Source of the DNA: Bacillota bacterium
Lineage (GTDB): Bacteria; Bacillota; Clostridia; Christensenellales; SZUA-584
Reading direction: 5' to 3'
Assembly (NCBI GenBank): GCA_023441905.1
Contig: JAEZNC010000030.1
Coordinates: forward strand, 1-7,490
DNA: 7,490 nt
The position numbers were made by a program, and so were the translations under genes. The notes under the pieces were generated by a model. It made no database searches, had not been told where the DNA came from, and saw only the letters and a list, made by a program, of their open reading frames with translations. Of this stretch, positions 1-5,730 are shown piece by piece; position 1 is the first letter of the stretch, and the number at the start of each line of letters is the position of its first letter.

Positions 1-260
1 TAATCGCTCTGAAGCCCGAAAAACGTGCGGCGTATCGCGCAGCCCTTCACGCCGTAGCGCCCGTCTTTTTCAAAAAAGGAGTAATCGCCGCAGCAAAAAA
101 GCGACGCGGCAGAAAACAGCTTGCACGCGGGCTTTTTGCAGCCGCGTATCCGCGCGGACATGCGCCCGTAATCCTGAGTCAGCAGCGTCACCATTTTATC
201 GTTGTCGTTATAATCCACCGTCCGTATGACGACGGCCATCGTGTCGCGCCCGGCACCCAT
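1..260 (-). CDS. recO: DNA repair protein RecO, N-terminal part (cut by window edge)
   Basis: The reverse strand from 260 reads 86 codons without a stop and runs off the left edge. The protein begins MGAGRDTMAVVIRTVDYNDN and continues with a segment like KMVTLLTQDYGRMSARIRG, which matches the start of RecO OB-fold domains (pattern I-x-R-T-x-D-Y-x-E-x-D-K-x-V-T-L-L-T). RecO loads RecA onto SSB-coated DNA together with RecR; its C-terminal zinc-binding part is outside the window. An in-frame TGA lies three codons upstream of the ATG at 260, so the start can only be 260 or the internal ATG at 239. Start 260 gives an N-terminus two residues longer than my recollection of Bacillus RecO. Neither start has a good Shine-Dalgarno, so translation may be coupled to the tiny ORF ending 2 nt upstream. 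Position after era is the usual one for recO. Confidence 0.88.
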   Translation of the reverse strand, partial: MGAGRDTMAVVIRTVDYNDNDKMVTLLTQDYGRMSARIRGCKKPACKLFSAASLFCCGDYSFFEKDGRYGVKGCAIRRTFFGLQSD

Positions 261-262
261 GC

Positions 263-294
263 CTATTCACAGCCGGGCCCGCGCATCACGCGCG
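263..294 (-). repeat. Diverged second copy of the era 3' end
   Basis: Positions 263-294 align without gaps to 874-905, the last codons of era: 26 of 32 bases are identical, including 13 in a row at the era-internal end (282-294 against 893-905). The stop codon TAG is shared and the reading frame is the same. Five of the six differences are transitions and three are synonymous in the era frame. Similarity stops at the next codon on both sides. This suggests a duplicated or left-behind era terminus, although a 32-bp match at 81% in GC-rich DNA could still be partly chance. Confidence 0.5.
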
Positions 295-349
295 CGGTTT
301 TTACGGCAGGGATGTTGTATCTCGTATTCATTTTACACTGTTCTTTCAT
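263..349 (-). CDS. Possible 28-codon ORF abutting recO (leader or relic)
   Basis: An ATG at 349 follows GAGG (355-358) with a 5-nt spacer, and the frame runs 28 codons to a TAG at 263-265, two bases before the recO ATG. The peptide starts MKEQCKMNTRY and ends TARVMRGPGCE. I recognise no family and it does not resemble YqzL, the small protein found between era and recO in Bacillus. Its last nine residues (RVMRGPGCE) parallel the Era C-terminus (RVMRELGYE), in the same frame and ending with the same stop codon. It may be a chance ORF made of a repeat-edge start fused to a relic of era. If translated, its main role could be delivering ribosomes to recO, which lacks a clear site of its own. Confidence 0.3.
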   Translation of the reverse strand: MKEQCKMNTRYNIPAVKTARVMRGPGCE

Positions 350-354
350 GCGTT

Positions 355-358
355 CCTC
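355..358 (-). promoter_or_regulatory. Ribosome binding site of the 28-codon ORF
   Basis: GAGG on the minus strand sits 5 nt before the ATG at 349. It is the only convincing Shine-Dalgarno between era and recO, so it may supply ribosomes to recO by termination-reinitiation across the TAG-GC-ATG junction. Confidence 0.35.
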
Positions 359-363
359 ACAAG

Positions 364-460
364 CAATCCTCCGTCACGCTGCGCGTGCCACCTTCTTTAA
401 TAAAGGAAGCTTCCTTTACAATGAGAAAAATGCTCCATGAGCTGTCAGCGAAAAGGATTG
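364..460. repeat. Palindromic repeat module with short terminal inverted repeats
   Basis: The segment is bounded by CAATCCT (364-370) and its exact reverse complement AGGATTG (454-460). Inside are the hairpin CACGC-tgc-GCGTG (375-387), an 18-bp perfect palindrome (401-418), and GAGCTGTCAGCGAA (439-452), which recurs at 702-715. It looks like an assembly of the same palindromic building blocks seen in the rest of the era-recO gap. The boundaries are a guess from the 7-bp inverted ends. Its last 3 bases overlap the first 103-bp direct repeat. Confidence 0.4.
401..418. repeat. 18-bp perfect palindrome
   Basis: TAAAGGAAGCTTCCTTTA is fully self-complementary with no loop. It could be a protein-binding site, or just the tip of a repeat hairpin. 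It has no T-tract on either side strong enough for a terminator call. Confidence 0.6.
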
Positions 461-560
461 TCTATCATGCGACTCAGTCGGTCACCGCATTGCACCCCTG
501 CCTCCCTCTTTGAGGGAGGTGGCAAATGGCGGATGGCATCCGACATTTGACGGAAGGAGT
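458..560. repeat. 103-bp direct repeat, copy 1
   Basis: Identical to 728-830 except at 511 (T) against 781 (A). It contains in order CGACT-c-AGTCG (470-480), the stem CCTCCCTC-ttt-GAGGGAGG (501-519), and a long stem made of CAAATG/CATTTG (523-528, 544-549) and CGGATG/CATCCG (530-535, 537-542) separated by one g/a mismatch. It ends GACGGAAGGAGT. The style matches short palindromic repeats I recall from gut Clostridia genomes; it encodes no protein. Confidence 0.9.
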
Positions 561-597
561 CAATAGGATACTTTCGTGCTGGTTGTCAATCAATTTT

Positions 598-727
598 CCC
601 TCAGTCCCCTGCTGGCGATAGCTCCCTCCCAGAGGGAGCTATGGGTACGCGAATATCGCCTCATTTGACTGGTAAAGCAATCTCAGCGAAAGGCTCCTTA
701 AGAGCTGTCAGCGAAGCTGACTGAGGG
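598..727. mobile_element. MITE-like palindromic element, about 130 bp
   Basis: The outer ends are CCCTCAGTC (598-606) and its exact reverse complement GACTGAGGG (719-727). Similarity continues inward imperfectly: the left end reads on through a TGCTGGCGATAGCTC stretch, while the right end, reverse complemented, reads AGCTTCGCTGACAGCTC. The interior has an 11-bp stem (618-642) and no ORF. It separates the two copies of the 103-bp repeat. This architecture fits a small non-autonomous element, but no target-site duplication is obvious, so mobility is inference. Confidence 0.45.
618..642. repeat. Perfect 11-bp hairpin with CCA loop
   Basis: ATAGCTCCCTC (618-628) pairs perfectly with GAGGGAGCTAT (632-642) around a 3-nt loop. 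No T-run follows on either strand, so it is better described as a repeat hairpin than as a terminator. It could still stabilise or mark a transcript end. Confidence 0.75.
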
Positions 728-830
728 TTGTCTATCATGCGACTCAGTCGGTCACCGCATTGCACCCCTGCCTCCCTCTTAGAGGGAGGTGGCAAATGGC
801 GGATGGCATCCGACATTTGACGGAAGGAGT
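728..830. repeat. 103-bp direct repeat, copy 2
   Basis: Second copy of 458-560 at an offset of 270 bp, with a single mismatch. The A at 781 lengthens its first hairpin to CCTCCCTCT-t-AGAGGGAGG (771-789), so the change keeps and improves pairing. It ends 43 bp beyond the era stop codon, so on the minus strand it is the first structured segment a transcript leaving era would meet. It may serve as an RNA 3'-end or processing structure, but no U-tract supports intrinsic termination. Confidence 0.9.
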
Positions 831-873
831 GACCCTGCGGTTTTACGATGCCTTATTCAGGTATTCGCGATGT

Positions 874-1761
874 CTACTCATACCCGAGCTCACGCATCAC
901 GCGCGTGCTGTCTCGCCAGCCTTCCTCCACCTTCACCCAAAGCTCCAAAAACACCTTCGAGTCAAAAAGCATCTCGAGATCCTTTCTCGCTTCGGTGCCG
1001 ATGGTTTTAAGCATTTTGCCTCCGCGCCCGATGATGATGCCCTTGTGCGTCTCGCGCTCGCAGATAATCGTCGCGGACACATCCACAATGTCTTTATCCT
1101 CGCGGGGCTTGACGCTGTTCACAAACACGCCGATACCGTGCGGCACCTCTTCCTGCAGCAGACGCAGCGCCTTCTCGCGGATCATTTCGGCCGCGATAAT
1201 GCGTTCGGGCTGATCTGTGTATTCGTCATCCGGGTAGTACTTGGGGCCCGGTACGAGAAACTGCTTTAAGCTCGCCAGCAGCTCATCCACGCCGTCTCCG
1301 TTCTTTGCCGATATCAAATGCGGCTCTGATTCCAGCCCGGCATCTTTGAGCTTTTGCGCTTCCTCGAGGCTTTTTTGTTTGCCCGCCGCGTCGGTCTTGT
1401 TCACCGCGGCCACCACAGGCAGGCCGCCTTTAAGCAGCTTATCCAGCAGCGCGAGGTCTTCGGGTTCAACGCCGCGCTGCGCATCGCACATAAAAAGAAT
1501 CGCCTCCACGTCGCGCGCGGAATCGAACGCGGCTTTGACCATGTATTCCCCGAGCCGGTTGCGGGGTGAATGAACGCCCGGGGTATCGAGAAATACCATT
1601 TGATAATCCTGTCCCGTCACCACACCCGATATGCGGCTGCGCGTTGTCTGCGGTTTTTTAGAAACGATCGCGACTTTTGCGCCGACGATGCGGTTCATGA
1701 TTGTCGATTTGCCCACGTTGGGCCGCCCGACGATGGCGATAAATGCCGATTTATGTTCCAC
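874..1761 (-). CDS. era: GTPase Era (30S ribosome assembly)
   Basis: A 295-residue protein of normal Era length. The GTPase domain shows G1 GRPNVGKS (12-19), G2 around TTRSRI (39-44), G3 DTPG (59-62), G4 NKTD (121-124) and G5 SAKNG (151-155). The C-terminal KH domain carries the RNA-binding loop in GIIIGRGGKMLK (241-252). Era binds the 3' end of 16S rRNA and acts as a checkpoint in 30S maturation, partly at the membrane. The start is GTG at 1761: AGGAG lies 5 nt upstream, overlapping the end of cdd, whose stop is 2 nt away. Era directly follows ybeY and cdd, matching the functional link between YbeY and Era at the 16S 3' end. Its last ten codons have a diverged echo next to recO at 263-294, and the expected adjacency to recO is broken by repeats. 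Confidence 0.98.
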   Translation of the reverse strand: MEHKSAFIAIVGRPNVGKSTIMNRIVGAKVAIVSKKPQTTRSRISGVVTGQDYQMVFLDTPGVHSPRNRLGEYMVKAAFDSARDVEAILFMCDAQRGVEPEDLALLDKLLKGGLPVVAAVNKTDAAGKQKSLEEAQKLKDAGLESEPHLISAKNGDGVDELLASLKQFLVPGPKYYPDDEYTDQPERIIAAEMIREKALRLLQEEVPHGIGVFVNSVKPREDKDIVDVSATIICERETHKGIIIGRGGKMLKTIGTEARKDLEMLFDSKVFLELWVKVEEGWRDSTRVMRELGYE

Positions 1762-1763
1762 TT

Positions 1764-2162
1764 TTACTCCTGTTCCATCTCTTTGCCCGAAAAAGCGTGC
1801 GGCAGCAGCTTCTCCAGCGTTGTCTTTTCATATTTTAAATCGTTGCTCGATGATAACACCTGCAAATCCGGCGAAAACTCATTGAGCGCCTGACGGCACA
1901 CGCCGCAGGGGTATGTCAGGCTGTCTGAATCCGATGTCACCGCGAGGGCGGTAAAATCGCGTTCACCGTCCGTCACGGCTTTAAAAAGCGCCACCCGCTC
2001 CGCACAGCATGTCACGCTGTACGAGGCGTTCTCAACATTCGCCCCGGTATAAACCCTGCCGCTCTTGCCGGCGAGCGCCGCGCCCACTCTGAAACGCGAA
2101 TACGGGGCGTAAGCGCCCTCCTTGGCCGTTTTGGCGGCTTCCAGCAGCTCTGTGTCCGTCAT
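1764..2162 (-). CDS. cdd: Cytidine deaminase (short, tetrameric type)
   Basis: A 132-residue protein, the usual size of the homotetrameric zinc-dependent class. It shows NVENASYSVTCCAERVALF with C53-A54-E55, where C53 is a zinc ligand and E55 the proton shuttle, and PCGVCRQAL with zinc ligands C86 and C89. It deaminates cytidine and deoxycytidine to uridine and deoxyuridine in pyrimidine salvage, in the cytoplasm. The ATG start at 2162 overlaps the ybeY stop by ATGA, indicating translational coupling, and the era start follows its TAA by 2 nt. In Bacillus a diacylglycerol/undecaprenol kinase gene (dgkA) usually sits between ybeY and cdd; it is absent here. Confidence 0.97.
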   Translation of the reverse strand: MTDTELLEAAKTAKEGAYAPYSRFRVGAALAGKSGRVYTGANVENASYSVTCCAERVALFKAVTDGERDFTALAVTSDSDSLTYPCGVCRQALNEFSPDLQVLSSSNDLKYEKTTLEKLLPHAFSGKEMEQE

Positions 2163-2584
2163 GGTCTCTCCATCCCCGCAGCAGCCAGAATATCACGCTG
2201 GCGGCCGCGCATGATCTCTTCATCCTGCGGCTCGATATGATCGTAGCCGAAAAGGTGCAGCATCGCGTGCACCGTTAAAAACGCGACTTCACGCTCCGCC
2301 GAATGGCCGTATTCATCGGCCTGCCGCAAGGCGCACGGCACGGATATGGCGATGTCCCCGAGGAATCCCGGCTCGTCGGACGGAAACGAGAGCACATCCG
2401 TCGGCTTGTCCACCTCACGAAACTCTCTGTTGAGCGTATGGATGTCTTCGTCCCCGGTCATCAGCAGCGACACCGCGCCCGACCGTTTCTCGCACTTCGC
2501 CGCCATGCGCGCCGCTTTAATCGCCGCACGCCGCAATTTTGCGTCGCTGTTGACGCCCTGCCAGATGATGTCTACCTTTAACAT
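2159..2584 (-). CDS. ybeY: Endoribonuclease YbeY (rRNA maturation factor)
   Basis: A 141-residue protein with the UPF0054 signature HAMLHLFGYDH (106-116), which supplies the three metal-binding histidines H106, H110 and H116. The second residue is Ala where Gly is most common. Upstream is the conserved block NREFREVDKPTDVLSFP (52-68) with the conserved arginine. YbeY is a metal-dependent RNase needed for 16S rRNA 3'-end processing and late 70S quality control. The ATG at 2584 has AGGAG 6 nt upstream, overlapping the end of the preceding HD gene (3-nt gap). The stop overlaps the cdd start by 4 nt. Its placement with phoH and era is the classic arrangement. Confidence 0.97.
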   Translation of the reverse strand: MLKVDIIWQGVNSDAKLRRAAIKAARMAAKCEKRSGAVSLLMTGDEDIHTLNREFREVDKPTDVLSFPSDEPGFLGDIAISVPCALRQADEYGHSAEREVAFLTVHAMLHLFGYDHIEPQDEEIMRGRQRDILAAAGMERP

Positions 2585-2587
2585 TGT

Positions 2588-4750
2588 CTACTCCTGATCC
2601 GGATATTTTACGCGCTCATGCAGCGCGCCGTCGTACATATGCAAAAACGCCTTTGCGATCGAATTGAGATCACGGCGGTTCAGCGGGCAGTCATCGAGCT
2701 GTCCGTCGTTGTATTTCCCGCGGATCAGCTTGTCGATCATGTCCTTCACCTGCTCCCGGTCGGGATCATCGAGCGTGCGCACAGCGGCTTCCACGATATC
2801 GGCGAGCATCACGATCGCACTCTCCTTTGTGGACGGCTTGCTGCCCGGATATTTAAACACAGCTTCGTCAATCTCCATACCGGCCTGCTCCGCCTTATGG
2901 CGGAAAAACGGCACGATACTGTCGCCATGGTGCTGAGCGATGATTTTCTGCACATCACGCGGCAGCTTATACCGGTGCGCAAGCTCCAGCCCGTACGGCA
3001 CATGGTTCACAATCATCTTGGCGCTATCACGCGGGTCCATCACATCGTGCGGATTTTCACCCTTCTGGTTTTCTTTGAAATATCGCGGATTTTTAAGCTT
3101 GCCAACATCATGAAAATACGCGCCCACACGGCAAAGCAGCGCGTTCGCGCCAACTGAGTCTGCCCCGGCCTCCGCAAGGTTCGCCGCTAAAATGCTGTGA
3201 TGGTAGGTGCCCGGCGCTTCAATTGTCAGCCGCTTGATGAGCGGATGATTCGGGTTCGAGAGCTCCAAAAGCTTGGCCGGTGTGGACACGCGAAAAGCCG
3301 CTTCCCAAATCGGCAGCGTTCCCACGCCGAGCACGCCCGCGAGCAAGCCGCTGCCCACCGCAAACGCGCAGTCGATAAACAGTTTGTCCCAAACGATGTT
3401 CACCGAGCCGATGATGCTGAGCAGCGCCGTCACCAGCATGCTGGCCGAGCCGCCCGCCAGGCCCGCGTATATCAGTGACGACCGGTGCCCCGGCCGGTAC
3501 AGCATAAACACGCTGACCGAACCGCCCACAATGGTCGTCATCATGCTGCTCAGCATCGTGACACTCGCCACGCCCGCTTCCCACGATGTCATCATGCCCA
3601 GAACAAATGCAAAAAACACATTGAGCGCGAGCGCGCTTCTCTGGGAGACGAGCACGCACGCGAGCATCGTACCGAAAAACGCGGGGATAATCCGCGTATC
3701 GAGCCTTGATAACGCCAGACTTAGCAGCGCCACCACCAGAATAACGGCAGCGAGCACAAACAGCTTTCTTGTATCCGCCAGCAGCTCGCTTTCAAACTGA
3801 TAAAGATATGTGGCATAAACAGCAAATACGAGGGCAAGCATTAAAAACAGCCCCGCATACAGCGCGTAATTGGTTTCTTCGCCCCCCACCAGAGAAAGTT
3901 CCTGCAGCACTGCATACTGCTCTTCCGTGACGACCTCACCGGAATAGACGATGGCACGGCCCTGCTTGTAGGTGACAGGCTCCACCTTAGCTTCCGCCTC
4001 TTCGCGTGCCTGTTCGGTCGCCGCATTGTCTACCAGCATATTGGCTTGAAAATAATTATCAACCGGGAAATAGGCGATATAGCCGCTCATATCGGGGTAC
4101 AGTGTTTTGATCGCGTCTTCAACGTCCAATTTTTCGCTGCGCAGATTCTCTTGCCGCACGCCGTTTCCAAGAGACGCCGCCACGATACCTTCCACACCGT
4201 CAGCCATGGCTTGCAGCGCCTCCCCGTCCATTTTGGCAAGCGCAATAATCGCATCGTCCGGCATTGCCGGGTCGGAGAGTATGCTTCTGACATCCCGCCT
4301 TTGCTGCTCCGTCAATAACGACGCCCAATCCACGGCAGCGGGATCAAACAGCCCGAGATAATAATCGCGCGAGTAGCTGTAATTCGATTCTTTGACTTGG
4401 TTTGTGATATAGGCATCGCGCATGGCTTCCATAGCCGTTTTGGCCTTTACAAAATAGTCTTTAACGCCTTGCTGAACCTGCTCCGTCACGGCGGCATCCA
4501 GCGCGTACATGAGCGGCACCTCCGAACGCGCCTTCACAATGGCGGCATCGGTCGAAATCTGATCCGTCACATCCCGGGTAGCCGTAATTGTGTCAGGTGC
4601 CATATCTCCGGCCTTGATATCATACTGAACGGGTGTCATGGAAAACGCAATCAGCACGAACACAATGACGAACGTCACGAGCCCGATAAGCAGGGACGCG
4701 AGCAGCTGCTTCCTCGGCACCAGCCTTCTCTTGAGCGGATTGGCTGCCAT
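2588..4750 (-). CDS. pgpH: 7TM-HD family phosphohydrolase, PgpH-type c-di-AMP phosphodiesterase
   Basis: A 720-residue membrane protein with the PgpH/YqfF layout: one N-terminal membrane helix (about 18-38), a large outside domain (about 40-295), a set of about seven membrane helices (about 297-485), and a cytoplasmic HD domain (about 500-680). Likely metal ligands are H518 (in TYHHSIL), H547-D548 (in FHDVGK), H583 (VNH), H607-H608 (QHHGD) and D651 (LADIVEA). The motif is HDVG rather than the more usual HDIG, a conservative change. Characterised homologues hydrolyse c-di-AMP to pApA and so affect osmotic and cell-wall homeostasis; that activity is assigned by homology. The ATG at 4750 has GGAGG 7 nt upstream, inside the last codons of phoH (4-nt gap). 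Confidence 0.95.
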   Translation of the reverse strand: MAANPLKRRLVPRKQLLASLLIGLVTFVIVFVLIAFSMTPVQYDIKAGDMAPDTITATRDVTDQISTDAAIVKARSEVPLMYALDAAVTEQVQQGVKDYFVKAKTAMEAMRDAYITNQVKESNYSYSRDYYLGLFDPAAVDWASLLTEQQRRDVRSILSDPAMPDDAIIALAKMDGEALQAMADGVEGIVAASLGNGVRQENLRSEKLDVEDAIKTLYPDMSGYIAYFPVDNYFQANMLVDNAATEQAREEAEAKVEPVTYKQGRAIVYSGEVVTEEQYAVLQELSLVGGEETNYALYAGLFLMLALVFAVYATYLYQFESELLADTRKLFVLAAVILVVALLSLALSRLDTRIIPAFFGTMLACVLVSQRSALALNVFFAFVLGMMTSWEAGVASVTMLSSMMTTIVGGSVSVFMLYRPGHRSSLIYAGLAGGSASMLVTALLSIIGSVNIVWDKLFIDCAFAVGSGLLAGVLGVGTLPIWEAAFRVSTPAKLLELSNPNHPLIKRLTIEAPGTYHHSILAANLAEAGADSVGANALLCRVGAYFHDVGKLKNPRYFKENQKGENPHDVMDPRDSAKMIVNHVPYGLELAHRYKLPRDVQKIIAQHHGDSIVPFFRHKAEQAGMEIDEAVFKYPGSKPSTKESAIVMLADIVEAAVRTLDDPDREQVKDMIDKLIRGKYNDGQLDDCPLNRRDLNSIAKAFLHMYDGALHERVKYPDQE

Positions 4751-4754
4751 TCAT

Positions 4755-5729
4755 CTACCTCCGTACGTTTTTTTCATACCTCTCATAGGCTCTGATGATA
4801 CTCTGCACGAGCTCGTGGCGCACCACGTCCTTGTGCGTCAGGTATTGCACGCTGATGTTCTCAATACCCTCGAGTATGCTGATGCATTGTTTGAGCCCGC
4901 TCTTTTTCTCCTTGGGCAGGTCAATCTGCGTGATATCGCCCGTCACCACCATGCGCGCGTTTTCCCCGAGGCGCGTTAAAAACATCTTCATTTGCTCCTC
5001 GGTACAGTTCTGTGCTTCGTCCAGTACGATAAACGCGTCTGAGAGCGTACGCCCGCGCATATACGCAAGCGGCGCCACCTCAATCATACCGCGTTCAGAA
5101 TACCTTGCAAACACCTCAGCGCCGAGCAGTTCATACAGCGCATCGTTGAGCGGGCGCAGATACGGATCGACCTTCGTTTGAAGATCGCCCGGCAGGAACC
5201 CGAGGCTTTCGCCCGCTTCCACCGCGGGGCGCGTGAGAATGATGCGCTCTACCTCTTTGTTTTTCAGCGCCACCACGGCCATCGCCATGGCAAGGTATGT
5301 CTTGCCCGTGCCCGCAGGGCCGATAGCAAACACGATCGTGTTCTCCCTCATCGCCTTCACATAGCGCTTCTGGCCGATGGTGCGGCTTTTCACCTGCCGG
5401 CCCTTGCTCGTGATCGCGATCACGTCGGTCATGATCTCCTCGATCGCGTCGGCGTTGCCTTCCCTCGCCAATTCCACCGCATAGCGGATGCGCGACAGAT
5501 CGATCTTTTCCTGCTTTTTGATCATGCCAAGCAGCTTGTCCACCACGGTCTTGGCAAGCTCCGCGTCTTCGCTGCGCCCGTATATCGCTACATGTGTGTT
5601 GCGCGCGATGATACTGGCGCCTGTCTCCTTTTCAATGGCCTTTAAGTTCTCATCAAATGCGCCGAAAAGCGTAATCAATTGCTCGATATTGTCAACCTCG
5701 ATGCCGAGTTCTACGTTGCATGTGTCCAA
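4755..5729 (-). CDS. phoH: PhoH-family ATPase (PhoH-like / YbeZ)
   Basis: A 324-residue protein. The N-terminal 80 residues resemble the KH-like nucleic-acid-binding region of PhoH-like proteins (IEQLITLFGAFDENLKAIEK). The P-loop ATPase core has Walker A GPAGTGKT (137-144), the family stretch TRPAVEAGESLGFLPGDL (166-183), Walker B FIVLDEAQN (233-241) and the sensor-like TGDITQID (263-270). YbeZ-type proteins are RNA-linked ATPases that work with YbeY; the exact substrate is not settled. No in-frame ATG lies near the N-terminus, and TTG at 5729 is preceded by GGAGGAG, so TTG is the chosen start. The gap to yqfD is 1 nt and to the HD gene 4 nt. Confidence 0.96.
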   Translation of the reverse strand: MDTCNVELGIEVDNIEQLITLFGAFDENLKAIEKETGASIIARNTHVAIYGRSEDAELAKTVVDKLLGMIKKQEKIDLSRIRYAVELAREGNADAIEEIMTDVIAITSKGRQVKSRTIGQKRYVKAMRENTIVFAIGPAGTGKTYLAMAMAVVALKNKEVERIILTRPAVEAGESLGFLPGDLQTKVDPYLRPLNDALYELLGAEVFARYSERGMIEVAPLAYMRGRTLSDAFIVLDEAQNCTEEQMKMFLTRLGENARMVVTGDITQIDLPKEKKSGLKQCISILEGIENISVQYLTHKDVVRHELVQSIIRAYERYEKNVRR

Positions 5730-5730
5730 A

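Noticed and set aside
226..513. Plus-strand 95-codon ORF across the recO start and repeats
   Set aside because: It is antisense to recO and runs through palindromic repeats; no family resemblance and low-complexity composition.
501..519. Intrinsic terminator for era in the ctccctc/gagggag hairpins
   Set aside because: The stems are strong but no T-run follows on the minus strand, so they do not meet the intrinsic terminator pattern.
458..830. CRISPR array
   Set aside because: Only two copies of a 103-bp unit separated by 167 bp; repeat and spacer sizes do not fit and no cas genes are present.
760..1269. Plus-strand 169-codon ORF
   Set aside because: It starts in the second 103-bp repeat and continues antisense to era in a GC-rich shadow frame; era's motifs on the other strand are decisive.
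2618..3157. Plus-strand 179-codon ORF opposite the HD domain gene
   Set aside because: It is the antisense shadow of a clearly conserved HD domain and has no recognisable domain of its own. The same applies to the plus-strand ORFs at 3273-3800, 5178-5645 and 5488-6054.
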